From assembly GCF_000766945.1 (NCBI RefSeq), contig NZ_KN266207.1, positions 1,016,412-1,080,411 of the forward strand: a stretch of 64,000 nucleotides of DNA, in the 5' to 3' direction. The DNA comes from Cellvibrio mixtus subsp. mixtus J3-8 (GTDB lineage Bacteria > Pseudomonadota > Gammaproteobacteria > Pseudomonadales > Cellvibrionaceae). Below the pieces are notes generated by a model. It saw only the letters and a program-made list of their open reading frames with translations, searched no databases and was not told the origin of the DNA. This document shows positions 34,450 to 43,773 of this stretch, in pieces. The stretch's first letter is position 1. Each line of letters opens with the position of its first letter. Both the position numbers and the translations under genes were made by a program.

Positions 34450-36924
34450 TTAATTTTTCAGAACATCTTCTGCGGCGTTTACCAGGAAAATATAACTCGC
34501 AGCCAGATTCACGACATATTCGTTTTCACCCCAAAAGAATGGCCAGTCTTCGTGGTTTTCGGGGTAATCCGGTTTCAGGATTAAAATTCCCGGGACGATA
34601 CCGCCAGAAATAAAAGAGAAATCCGCGCGGTTCATACCATACGCCACCTCTTTTGAGCGTGTCCCCACATTTGATACCAGTGATAAATTATGTGCTGGAT
34701 GAGTGCCATATAAAAAATTCAAACCCTGTAACACTGATTCACGATTTACTAAATCCGGAAAGGCTTTATGGATATAGTAATTATTAATCGCATGGCGGAT
34801 TACCCAGCCACTGCCAGCCCAGCCACCGTCAGTAATCGGTACTCCAAACGGATTTTTACTTTCAATATCAGCAAGCTTTTTTTGGTAACTTTGGGTTTTT
34901 GTTTTTAATTGTTGCTTAAAATCGGCATTCATGTAGGGAATGGCACGCACAAACCAGGACGCATTACCCGCAAACTCCACTTGTCCCAGCAATGTCGTAA
35001 TCGCTTGCGCATATTTCGCTTCACCAGTAGTGATCAACAATTCAGTTGCGGCTTTTAATTGTTCGTGCTCAAGCTTCCCACCAGTAGTATTGCCATATTT
35101 AAATGAATCGGGTTTTGGTTTAGCTTGCTCGTCTGCCCACACTTTTTTAGCAGTATCAATACTTTCTTTCGCTAGTGAATCATTAAAACCTTTCAGTGCA
35201 CGACTCGCTGCAGCCAACGCCGCTGCCGAACCATAATTTAATGATGACGATTTACTGGTGAACGCCCAACGGTCATCAAACTTCCCGCTTTTAAATCCAT
35301 CACTTTCCAGTTCAGATTTTTTGGGGTCGTAAATTAAATTATCTGTTTTAGTAACGCCATCGCCCAAGTGGGTATATTGATCAATATGTGCTTCTACTAT
35401 ACCGGGAATCGCATGACCCACAGCGCGATGTTGTGCAATTAATGCGAGTGTACCGTGTTCAATTTGTTGCAATACATCCGGCTTACCATCAGCAGTATGC
35501 AGATCCACAAATTTCCTGGCGTAATCCACGCTGGTAGTATCGCGCTTTAAACCAAAGGTTTCCCACGCAGTAACCAATGTGTTTACAACATCGTATTGGG
35601 TTTGGGTGCGGATGTCGTAATCACCTGCATCGTACCAACCACCAATATTTAAACCGGGAATATGTTCGCCGGGCTTATAAGGAGTATCGGTTGTTGGACC
35701 CTGCGCATATAAATCGAAATGCTCGTGATTCACAGGGGCTTGCAATGCATCATCCAGATGCGACGCTCCATGCCATACGCGATAAGCTTCATTCACCGTC
35801 ATATGATCCATTTGCACCGGCAAATACATATCGAGCGTTGGATGCCATGCATTTTGATAAACCGATTGATCAATGCGGAAACTATGGGTTTCCTGATCAC
35901 CATAAGCAATCAGATACAAGCCCGGCTCTTGAACGTTGGTGAAATCGAACTGGCGATATTCATAACGCAAATATTTTCCCCAGCTTTTCGGTTTTTCACT
36001 GAGGATTGTTTTGCGTGTGCCATCGGCATTAATTTTTAGCAAACTGGCCTTGCCAATTTTTTTATCGCGTGCATCCAGCTCAATAACCGCTACTTTTTTC
36101 TGCGCCGGGTGATATCCCACTTGTGAATGGGCGATCATAGGTTTGCGGATCCAGTTTTTTACGGTTGCCGCATCGATTTGCCATTCAATCACCGCACCGG
36201 TTTTATTCGCCGGAATTTTACTGCGTACGACAAACCAACCATTTTGTGCTTTACCACGGCCATCATAAAGTTCCAGTGCGCTACCGCTGGATTGGATACT
36301 AATCCGCCGCTCCGTATCTTCCGGAGCCAGTACCAAATGCTGCCCCTGTGCTAATGCAACGGGATTCGCCTTGCCGTTAATTTCTTTCAGGCCTGAAGGA
36401 TAAACCGGAAAATTACCGCTTTGGGTATCCATAATAAATGATTTATGAAAATACGCCGCCGGTAAGAACTCCAGATTAAAACCAGCTTTGCCTTCGAGTG
36501 ATTTCGGTAACGCCTGCGGTAAATTAACCGTTAATAAAACTCCCTTACTGTTCTTGATTACTTTGATAGAAAAATCAAATTGCTGATCGGGATAATGCAA
36601 AAATGCTTCAATCGACTGTTCCGCACGATTAACTTTGCGCTCTTTAAACATGGGCGTTAAATCCCACTGTTCCGGCGTTGCATTCAAACGTACATCGCCA
36701 TTAGTCACAGTGCGCTCACCGTGATGGATTAGTTCTACACCACTGGTTTTGGAATCGCTAAATAGCCCGTCGTACCAATTACTAAACACCAGCACATTGA
36801 GGCCGGGCTTTTCGAAATAGTCTTTGTCGTTAAGGGTTAAATCGTCTTTTGCCAGAACCGGCAACGCGAGGAAAATGGAAAACGCAGCGAGTAAACCCCG
36901 CCACTGACCGAGTTGATATGCCAT
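34450..36924 (-). CDS. Glycoside hydrolase family 9 enzyme (secreted)
   Basis: An 824-residue protein with a signal peptide (MAYQLGQWRGLLAAFS through LPVLA, cleavage near residue 26). A long N-terminal beta region (about 30-260) is followed by an Ig-like CelD_N domain (about 262-355). The GH9 (alpha/alpha)6 catalytic domain carries NIGGWYDAGDYD with the catalytic Asp pair near 432-435, GTHPAHNLSLVSNVG near 735-750, and ENHEDWPFFWGENEYVVN with the acid Glu near 800. The substrate could be cellulose, another beta-glucan or a chitooligosaccharide. There is no carbohydrate-binding module or Ser-rich linker, so a periplasmic exo-acting role is possible. GGAGATACAC before the ATG decides the start over one 30 bases upstream. 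Confidence 0.88.
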   Translation of the reverse strand: MAYQLGQWRGLLAAFSIFLALPVLAKDDLTLNDKDYFEKPGLNVLVFSNWYDGLFSDSKTSGVELIHHGERTVTNGDVRLNATPEQWDLTPMFKERKVNRAEQSIEAFLHYPDQQFDFSIKVIKNSKGVLLTVNLPQALPKSLEGKAGFNLEFLPAAYFHKSFIMDTQSGNFPVYPSGLKEINGKANPVALAQGQHLVLAPEDTERRISIQSSGSALELYDGRGKAQNGWFVVRSKIPANKTGAVIEWQIDAATVKNWIRKPMIAHSQVGYHPAQKKVAVIELDARDKKIGKASLLKINADGTRKTILSEKPKSWGKYLRYEYRQFDFTNVQEPGLYLIAYGDQETHSFRIDQSVYQNAWHPTLDMYLPVQMDHMTVNEAYRVWHGASHLDDALQAPVNHEHFDLYAQGPTTDTPYKPGEHIPGLNIGGWYDAGDYDIRTQTQYDVVNTLVTAWETFGLKRDTTSVDYARKFVDLHTADGKPDVLQQIEHGTLALIAQHRAVGHAIPGIVEAHIDQYTHLGDGVTKTDNLIYDPKKSELESDGFKSGKFDDRWAFTSKSSSLNYGSAAALAAASRALKGFNDSLAKESIDTAKKVWADEQAKPKPDSFKYGNTTGGKLEHEQLKAATELLITTGEAKYAQAITTLLGQVEFAGNASWFVRAIPYMNADFKQQLKTKTQSYQKKLADIESKNPFGVPITDGGWAGSGWVIRHAINNYYIHKAFPDLVNRESVLQGLNFLYGTHPAHNLSLVSNVGTRSKEVAYGMNRADFSFISGGIVPGILILKPDYPENHEDWPFFWGENEYVVNLAASYIFLVNAAEDVLKN

Positions 36925-37160
36925 GTGTATCTCCAGATTTATTATGTATCGCATTACTCACACAGACTTATAGTCTAGATACACATAACACACTGGTATA
37001 CCAGATTTACATTTAATAACGGATGCCTTATGGAAAGCTCCGAATGCAAATCAATTGGGAGATACTGAACAATCAATCGCTGATAAAATTTTTTAGATGG
37101 TAAAAAATAACACGCACCTTGTAAGTGCACGTTAAAAATACAGTCGAAAAAAAAAGATAA

Positions 37161-37993
37161 TTAACAAATACGCTTACGCATTCCCACCAACGCCATGAGT
37201 GATACCAGCATCAACCCCAAAGAGCCAGGCTCTGGAACATTCGCCTCCGTGAGATGTGATTTTACATTGAGCGAATCATTGATTTGGGTGAAAAACGTCG
37301 AGTAATCAAGACCAACAATATCAGTTACACGCAACACGTTGAAAATCTGCCCATCAACAAAATTACTACCGTTAAAATTCAACTGAAAAATACTGGAATC
37401 CAGCAAGGTCAACAAACCATGTATGGACAATCCATCCTGATCGCCATTATCAAAGAAATCCAGATATGTTGTGCCCGCCAAACTGACATTTGAGAAGAGC
37501 TCAAGATTTCCAACGCTATCTGCCAGAGCACCAATAGCTAAAGTGGAACCGTTTAATAAACTAATGGAGTCAACATGCAAACTGCCGAAGCCCGTTAAAT
37601 TTTCCAGTGATTGCGCACCGCTAAGGGTCCAGTTACCACCATCAACTTGTATTGATTCAAATTCTTTCGTCACGCCAAGTTGACCAACACCAGAACCCGC
37701 AAGAATTAACTGATCTTTTCCGCTACCACCTTGTATAGCGCCTTCGGTAACAGATGCGGTCACAACAACTAACGTATCGCTACCAGCGCCCAAATCAATC
37801 GCGGTATCACCCGTGCGGCTGCGAATAGTGCCCGTATTTTGAATGACAGTATATTACCAGCCTGTGCCGCCCCCATAAGAAGCCGGATACCAGCTTCAGA
37901 GTTTTGCTGATTTGCAATTATCCTTAACCGTTCATAATTAAAAATACAATTGTGTTGCAAGAAAATGATTGGTAACAACCAAGGCAGCTTCAT
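37161..37993 (-). pseudogene. Decayed PEP-CTERM surface protein gene
   Basis: The intact C-terminal part ends in the sorting signal VPEPGSLGLMLVSLMALVGMRKR, with a PEP motif, hydrophobic helix and basic tail. This would be processed by an exosortase in the inner membrane. Upstream it has repetitive beta-rich sequence (TGTIRSRTGDTAIDLGAGSDTLVVV) typical of autotransporter-like passengers. That frame is closed by TAA at 37854-37856 and has no ATG or GTG start. A short hydrophobic reading in another frame (from 37993, MKLPWLLPIIF) could be the lost N terminus. I read this as a truncated or frameshifted gene; no exosortase gene is in the window. Confidence 0.65.
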
Positions 37994-38380
37994 GATTTCT
38001 TAATCTCTCTTCTAAATACTCAATGCGGATCAATAGCACGCCATTAAATTTGAAACATTGAATTTAGGTGCTTCTGCCTAAACCCCAATGTTTCAATTCG
38101 TTGTTGAATATTTTCCAACTGGTTAAATGTATAAGGGCACTATCAATAGACATTCATCCAGGCCATGGCTCTAATAGGAATTGAGGCACCTCGTAACCTC
38201 ACGCAAGCAACTCAACGCACACCTGCGCACGCACAGAAATTTTTGTTACTATTAGCCTATCAAATAGATAAACTTACGCCCCCGTCAGCAGGAATTAAAT
38301 ATTCCTCAATTACTAAGTAATGATGTAATTTATTGTAAGTAACTCATCAACAACCCAATTTTTACCAGGGACATTTAGAA
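37994..38380. other. 387-base intergenic region
   Basis: No gene seen. It is A/T-rich near the lipoprotein start and should hold that gene's promoter. There is no clear ribosome binding site immediately before its ATG (ACATTTAGAAATG). Confidence 0.35.
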
Positions 38381-41300
38381 ATGAACTTCTCCACAACCAA
38401 ATCGAAATATTGCATTTTATTCTACTTTTTGATTCTACTTTTAATTGCAGGTTGCGGTGGCGGTGGCGGTGGCGGTGGCGGTGGCGGTGGCAAGTCAACT
38501 GCTAGTTTTTCATCTCTTGCAAGCTCATCTCAATTATCTTCGCAAGATAACGCAAGCTCATCTCAATTATCTTCGCAAGATAACGCAAGCTCCACCTCAA
38601 TTTCCGCCTCCCCTAAAATAATGTGGCTGGATAAAGGAAACACAGCAATTATCCCTGGCAACACATTAACCGCCAATTCACATTGTATTGATTGTATCCC
38701 TGAAAAAACTCAATATGAGTGGCATGTAGAAGGACAGGCGAGCCCCGTTTCTTTAAGTCCAACCTACACGATACAGCTCAACGATAAAGCCAAGGAAATC
38801 ACCCTAAAAGCAACGCCCTATTCAGCCGACGGGATTGCAGGTAACACTGAACAGCTAGTTTTTCAACGCAACCAAGTGGTAGATCTCATATTAGGAAATT
38901 CGTTAAGCGCTGCGTTAAAAGCAAATGGCGACGTAATCACTTGGGAAAGTTTGAATCCACCGTATAACTCCGGCTTCAGCAATATAAGCAAAGTAATACC
39001 CTTATTAAGTGGCTATGCAGCAATTAAAAACGATGAAACGATGGTCACTTGGGGGAAAACCTATTATCCCGGCAGCCAAACCAACCCAATTAAGGTGATT
39101 GATGTTATTGAGTCTAAAGGCGCCTTTGCGGCATTGAAAACTGACGGATCAGCTGTGACATGGGGAAACAGCACAACAGGAGGGGTGAGCACAGGTAAAG
39201 ATCTGACCAACATTAAAAAAATTTACAGCAACGACTACGCATTTGCCGCATTGAAAAATGATGGCTCTGTTGTGGTTTGGGGCGACGCTGCCAATGGTGG
39301 TGATGCCACAGGCAAAGATCTAACTAACGTAACTGAGATATATGGAGGCATGGGTGGAACATTTGTGGCCATAAAAGCCGATGGAACAGCATCAGTCTGG
39401 GGTCAAAAAACAATATCGAGCAATAACCTTCCCCTGAAAAATATAAAAAAGATTTACAACAATAACGGAAAAGCATTTGCGGCCCTAAGCTGGGACGGAA
39501 CGGTAGTGAGCTGGGGTCATATCAATTATGGCGGCCACAGCGCAGATAAAAACCTAACAGACGTTAAAGAAGTATATAGCACCACCAACGAAGACTCTGC
39601 TGCTTTTGCTGCATTAAAACACGATGGTACAGTTGTAACTTGGGGAGATGAATGGGCTGGCGGCGACAGCACAAAAGTAAAACTCAACAACGTAAATAAA
39701 GTTTATAGCACTACTAAAGCATTTGCCGCTCTAAAAAAAGATGGGACGGTCGTAATCTGGGGAGGCCACGCCGCGCAAGAATCCACTATTTCAAACCTGA
39801 CTAATGTAAAAAAAATTTACAGTAATGCAAGGGATTTCGCAACACTCAAAGATGACAACACATTAGTGATCTTGGATAACGGACTCCCCTCTGTACCAGT
39901 GATAATGGATAATGTTAAAGAAGTCTATACATTTCCCTACGGCTTCACCGCTTTAAAAATGGATGGCACTATAGATAGCTGGAGACAGAGTTCCGAGGGT
40001 GGCGCTGACAGTGGTCGCGGGATCACAAATGTAAAAAAAATATATAGCAATAATCATGGATTTGCCGCGTTGAAAATGGATGGCACTGTAGCAATCTGGG
40101 ATGGTACAAAAAACGGATACAGCGCTAGCAAAACCTTAAGTGAGGTTAAAGAAATTTACAGTAATACTGATTCATTTGTCGCATTAAAAAATAATGGTGA
40201 ACTGGTAAACTTACAGCGCTTTGCCCACAACTTAAACTCCGATGGAAAAGACCTAAGTAACATCAAAAAGATTTACAACAACAACATACCGACATGGGAT
40301 TACGACAGAGAAAAAACGGCTTTTGCGGCATTGAAAAAAGATGGATCCGTCGTAACTTGGGGTGACCCATCAATAGGCGGAGACAGTACAGACAAAGATT
40401 TAACCAATGTAAAAGAGATTTATCACAACGATTATGCATTTGCTGCCTTAAAAGAAGATGGCACGGTAGTAACTTGGGGCAACTCTGCACAAGGTGGAGA
40501 CAGTACCGGAAAAAATTTAACCAATGTAATAAAGGTTCACGGCGATAATGGTGTGTTTTTAGCTATCAAGGCAGATAACACCGCAGTGTCATGGGGAAAC
40601 AAAAATGCGGTGGGATATTGGGGATATGAATATCGATGGGGAGAACAGCCACTGACTAATGTGAAGGAGATTTATAGTAACGGAAAGGCATTTGCAGCAT
40701 TAAAAAATGACGGCACAGTACAAACCTGGGCAGGGAGATATATAGATGGAGACTACGGTCAATATGCTGACGAAGAAAACTTACGCAATGTAGAGAAAAT
40801 TATTACTGCCCCTTATGCAATGGCTGCACTAAAAAAAGATGGAACCGTTGTGACCTGGGGAGGATTCTTTCCAATCGCCGACTCTAGTTATGGAACAATT
40901 CCTAAACCTCCTTCTGATTTGGCACATGTAAGGGAAATATACAGTACTGAGCATTCATTTGCGGCCTTAAAAACAGATGGTTCTGTTGCCAGCTGGGGAT
41001 TGTCATGGATCGCAAGCATTCGCAATGACGTTACCAATGTGAAAGAGATATATAGCAATGGTAACGCTTTCGCTGCATTAAAAACCGATGGCGCTGTCGA
41101 GACATGGGGTCAATCAGAATTTGGGGGAGATAGTACCGGTAAAGATCTGAGCAACGTAGCAAAAATTTATAGTAGCTATAATGCCTTTGCTGCCCTGAAA
41201 ACCGACGGATCGGTAGTGACATGGGGGAATATGATTAATGGTGGAGACGGCCCCGAACAGTATTTAAAAGATGTAACCGAAGTTTATAGTGGAAAGAATG

Positions 41301-41470
41301 CATTTTTTGCATTAAAAGCGGATGGTACTATCACAACCTGGGGGAAAAATTCGTTCCTTGGTGACATAGCAAATGCTCTTGAATCCAAAGACATTATTAT
41401 TTATAACAGTCTTGAGCAAAGCTCATCGAGTTCAAGTAACGCCATTTCAAAAACATCGAATATTGACTAA
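38381..41470 (+). CDS. RCC1-like repeat lipoprotein with poly-Gly and Ser-rich linker
   Basis: A 1029-residue secreted lipoprotein. The signal peptide ends in the lipobox LIAGC (Cys near residue 25), followed at once by 12 Gly and a Ser-rich linker (about 38-70) with a perfect tandem duplication of ASSSQLSSQDN. A short Ig-like region (about 80-165) leads into 21 repeats of about 35-50 residues, consensus FAALKxDGxVVTWGxxxxGGDSTGKDLTNVKEIYS. The A-x-L-K-x-DG-x-V-x-x-WG core is that of RCC1/BLIP-II propeller blades; 21 would fit three seven-bladed propellers. The C terminus is again Ser-rich. A cell-surface binding role is likely; ligand unknown. Confidence 0.85.
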   Translation: MNFSTTKSKYCILFYFLILLLIAGCGGGGGGGGGGGGKSTASFSSLASSSQLSSQDNASSSQLSSQDNASSTSISASPKIMWLDKGNTAIIPGNTLTANSHCIDCIPEKTQYEWHVEGQASPVSLSPTYTIQLNDKAKEITLKATPYSADGIAGNTEQLVFQRNQVVDLILGNSLSAALKANGDVITWESLNPPYNSGFSNISKVIPLLSGYAAIKNDETMVTWGKTYYPGSQTNPIKVIDVIESKGAFAALKTDGSAVTWGNSTTGGVSTGKDLTNIKKIYSNDYAFAALKNDGSVVVWGDAANGGDATGKDLTNVTEIYGGMGGTFVAIKADGTASVWGQKTISSNNLPLKNIKKIYNNNGKAFAALSWDGTVVSWGHINYGGHSADKNLTDVKEVYSTTNEDSAAFAALKHDGTVVTWGDEWAGGDSTKVKLNNVNKVYSTTKAFAALKKDGTVVIWGGHAAQESTISNLTNVKKIYSNARDFATLKDDNTLVILDNGLPSVPVIMDNVKEVYTFPYGFTALKMDGTIDSWRQSSEGGADSGRGITNVKKIYSNNHGFAALKMDGTVAIWDGTKNGYSASKTLSEVKEIYSNTDSFVALKNNGELVNLQRFAHNLNSDGKDLSNIKKIYNNNIPTWDYDREKTAFAALKKDGSVVTWGDPSIGGDSTDKDLTNVKEIYHNDYAFAALKEDGTVVTWGNSAQGGDSTGKNLTNVIKVHGDNGVFLAIKADNTAVSWGNKNAVGYWGYEYRWGEQPLTNVKEIYSNGKAFAALKNDGTVQTWAGRYIDGDYGQYADEENLRNVEKIITAPYAMAALKKDGTVVTWGGFFPIADSSYGTIPKPPSDLAHVREIYSTEHSFAALKTDGSVASWGLSWIASIRNDVTNVKEIYSNGNAFAALKTDGAVETWGQSEFGGDSTGKDLSNVAKIYSSYNAFAALKTDGSVVTWGNMINGGDGPEQYLKDVTEVYSGKNAFFALKADGTITTWGKNSFLGDIANALESKDIIIYNSLEQSSSSSSNAISKTSNID
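38456..38491 (+). repeat. (GGTGGC)6 microsatellite inside the lipoprotein gene
   Basis: Six perfect hexamers encode 12 Gly directly after the lipidated Cys. Unit changes keep the reading frame, so slippage would alter tether length, not switch the gene off. Confidence 0.95.
38519..38584 (+). repeat. Perfect 33-bp tandem duplication in the Ser-rich linker
   Basis: Two identical 33-base units starting GCAAGCTCATCT and ending AAGATAAC encode 11 residues each. A partial third copy begins at 38585. The identity at synonymous positions shows the duplication is recent. Confidence 0.95.
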
Positions 41471-41482
41471 CTGAACACACTC

Positions 41483-41505
41483 AGGTGTGCGGCTGCCGCA
41501 CACCT
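41483..41505 (+). terminator. Hairpin after the RCC1-like lipoprotein gene
   Basis: AGGTGTGCGG and CCGCACACCT form a perfect 10-bp stem with a 3-base loop, 12 bases after the stop. The downstream sequence lacks a proper U tract, so it may act with Rho or only protect the 3' end. Confidence 0.55.
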
Positions 41506-41584
41506 TACCTTGGTGATTTCAAGCAATGCAGTATTGCTATTCAGTCAAAAGTATAGGCTAGAAGAGAGCCCTATAAAAATCAAA

Positions 41585-42187
41585 TCAGACAACTCCCGAA
41601 TGAAACCGAAACTCCTCATCACCACCTTCAATCAACGTTTTTTCCAGCGCTAAAAACTCCTGCACACGCGCAGAAATATCGGCACCATCAGCAGCGCGTT
41701 TGGCGAGGGTTAAATAATCTTCGTAGTGGCGGGCTTCAGATTTAAGCAGCGAGAGATAAAATTTTTGCAGAGCTTCATCAAGGTGCGGTGCAAGTTTGGC
41801 GAAGCGTTCACATGAGCGAGCTTCAATAATAGCGCCGACAATTAATGTATCTATGTAACGCCCCGGCTCTGATGTGCGCACAAGTTTGCGCAGTTCACCG
41901 GCGTAACGGCCCGGAGTAATTTGATCGTAAGAAACACCCCGCGCCTCCATGATATCCATCACCTGTTCGTAATGGCGTAATTCTTCACGGGCGAGGCGCG
42001 ACATTTTTTGCATCATGTCAAAGTCACCTACGTAACGAAACATGAGATTTAATGCAGTTGATGCGGCTTTCTTTTCGCAGTTCGCGTGATCGAGCAATAA
42101 CAATGCTTGATTATCCAACGCATTTTTTATCCAGGCATCAGGCGTTTCACAATGAAGGAATTCGTTTATTCGGGCGAGTGCGTTCAT
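41585..42187 (-). CDS. miaE: tRNA-(ms2io6A) hydroxylase MiaE
   Basis: A 200-residue four-helix di-iron monooxygenase that hydroxylates the isopentenyl group of ms2i6A37 in tRNA. Iron ligands are in DHANCEKKAA, REELRHYEQV (E-x2-H), IIEARSCERF and KSEARHYEDY (E-x2-H). The length and motif set match MiaE well. It is co-directional with the DUF1289 gene 15 bases upstream. Confidence 0.93.
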   Translation of the reverse strand: MNALARINEFLHCETPDAWIKNALDNQALLLLDHANCEKKAASTALNLMFRYVGDFDMMQKMSRLAREELRHYEQVMDIMEARGVSYDQITPGRYAGELRKLVRTSEPGRYIDTLIVGAIIEARSCERFAKLAPHLDEALQKFYLSLLKSEARHYEDYLTLAKRAADGADISARVQEFLALEKTLIEGGDEEFRFHSGVV

Positions 42188-42202
42188 AAAAATTAAAATT
42201 GG

Positions 42203-42685
42203 CTATTTGTGAAGATCGAGTGTTTCTGTCGTTACAAAACACGGGGAAATGTAGCGTTCGTAATGGGCACAACTGAGTGCATAATAATCCTTATCAATAT
42301 TCTCACGAATAACTCCGAGCGAAGCGCCCTGCCACGCCGGTTGCAACGCCAAACCATAAGCGGATAAATCCTGGATCTGGCTCGCGCCGGCGCGTAGCAA
42401 ATCGAACACCCAGCAATACGGATTTTGCTCCTGCTTGAATTGTATTTGTTGGTGTTTAATTTGGGTGAGCAAGAGTTTTTCATCATTGATCTGGATCATG
42501 TTCTGCACGATTCGCGCGAGGAAATTTTCCAGGCGCTGGGCGATCAATAATTTCTGTTCGTGAGAATAGGAATTCCAGTCGATAACTTCATGGGCAAAAC
42601 GTTTGCAGCCACGGCAGACACTGTCACCAATGCCGGTGGAGCAAATACCTACACAGGGTGTTTTTACGGGTTTTAATACAAGCAT
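42203..42685 (-). CDS. DUF1289-domain protein
   Basis: A 160-residue protein with an N-terminal DUF1289 Cys cluster: CVGICSTGIGDSVCRGCKRF (C-x3-C-x8-C-x2-C, residues about 11-26), which could bind a metal or Fe-S cluster. This is followed by an HEVIDWNSYSHEQKLLI helix pattern typical of the domain. The remaining 100 residues are an alpha-rich extension I do not recognise. The next gene, miaE, needs electron delivery to its di-iron centre; a redox link is possible but only inferred from adjacency. Confidence 0.75.
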   Translation of the reverse strand: MLVLKPVKTPCVGICSTGIGDSVCRGCKRFAHEVIDWNSYSHEQKLLIAQRLENFLARIVQNMIQINDEKLLLTQIKHQQIQFKQEQNPYCWVFDLLRAGASQIQDLSAYGLALQPAWQGASLGVIRENIDKDYYALSCAHYERYISPCFVTTETLDLHK

Positions 42686-42753
42686 AATTTTTTAACGCAA
42701 CGGGCCGATTACTCGGCCCGCTCAAGTTACATCTTTAAAAAATGAATAACGAA

Positions 42754-43773
42754 TTAATAAGGTGAACCTGTTACGGCCAAATCAATTTTCCACAGCGCAC
42801 CAGCACCAGTCAGGAATAATGTTTTTCCATCAGCGCCGCCAAAGGCAACGTTCGTTAAATTTGCATCGGTATTTGCTTGAGCGATTTGCTGGCCCTGCGG
42901 ATTATATACACGAAGCTTGCGCTCGATATGTTCGGTCACGTAAATATTACCTTTGCAATCTATTGCCATGCCATCAGGAATTTTTAAACCGGTAACCAGA
43001 TTTTTCCCAGCTTGCGGAATACCATCAACAATTGGATAGGCACGCAATAACCCCTGATCACCGCCGCCATTAACATAGAGCACATCACCCGCTGGCGATA
43101 ACGCAATACCATTGGGATTTGAAATGGTGTCATCAACCAGAGTCACAGTACCATCAATGGCTACACGGTAAACGCCGGTTTTTTCCTGGCCGCCGGGAGC
43201 TGCATCACGCTGGAATGCCGGGTCAGTAAAATAAATAGTACCGTCATTCGCGATTGCGATATCGTTGGGGGAATTAAATACATTGCCCGCAAATTGCGCG
43301 GCCACGGATGTGCGCTCACCGGTCGCAGGATTAAAACGGGAAAGGCTTTTGTATTTGTGTGTACCGGCAATCAGGAAGCCATCTTTATCAACAGCAAGGC
43401 CGTTACTACCCGAATCATCAATTGCAGTAGTGACATTACCACTCGCATCCAGTTTTAAAATGCGCGATGGGAAACCGGTGCTGAAAGTGAAATCAGAAAA
43501 ATAGAGTGAATCCTTGATCCACACTGGGCCTTCATATAAACCCTCTTCGTTACGTGTGCTATTGGCAGCGTCAATACGTACCGGAATTAAATCGCCTGCC
43601 GGCGCAACTCCATCACACACAGGTGCAGTAGCAACCGGAACGGCATCCGCAATAGGCACTGCGGAATGGGCAGTTGTCGATGGCACATCTGCAACTTTTT
43701 GTTCGCAGCCAGCCATGGCCAATAAGCTGGCCATAAGCCCTGAAATCAATAGGCATTGCCGTGTCTGTTTCAT
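42754..43773 (-). CDS. SMP-30/gluconolactonase-type beta-propeller lipoprotein
   Basis: A 339-residue lipoprotein starting MKQTRQCLLISGLMASLLAMAGC, with the lipidated Cys at 23. A six-bladed propeller follows. Typical elements are EGLYEGPVWIKDSLYFSDF (metal Glu near the start), NGLAVDKDGFLIAGTH, NSPNDIAIANDGTIYFTDP (metal Asn/Asp), NPNGIALSPAGDVLYVN and IPDGMAIDCKGNIYVTE. The family hydrolyses lactones with a divalent metal. A periplasmic or outer-membrane aldonolactonase role would fit. GAGGAACTT before the ATG decides the start; the frame upstream is not signal-like. Confidence 0.82.
   Translation of the reverse strand: MKQTRQCLLISGLMASLLAMAGCEQKVADVPSTTAHSAVPIADAVPVATAPVCDGVAPAGDLIPVRIDAANSTRNEEGLYEGPVWIKDSLYFSDFTFSTGFPSRILKLDASGNVTTAIDDSGSNGLAVDKDGFLIAGTHKYKSLSRFNPATGERTSVAAQFAGNVFNSPNDIAIANDGTIYFTDPAFQRDAAPGGQEKTGVYRVAIDGTVTLVDDTISNPNGIALSPAGDVLYVNGGGDQGLLRAYPIVDGIPQAGKNLVTGLKIPDGMAIDCKGNIYVTEHIERKLRVYNPQGQQIAQANTDANLTNVAFGGADGKTLFLTGAGALWKIDLAVTGSPY

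Noticed and set aside
38313..38498. Frame encoding repeated His-Arg
   Set aside because: It is only the antisense reading of the (GGTGGC) microsatellite and the signal peptide region of the RCC1-like gene.
38519..38584. Direct repeats as a CRISPR fragment
   Set aside because: The two copies are adjacent with no spacers and encode a Ser-rich linker in frame.
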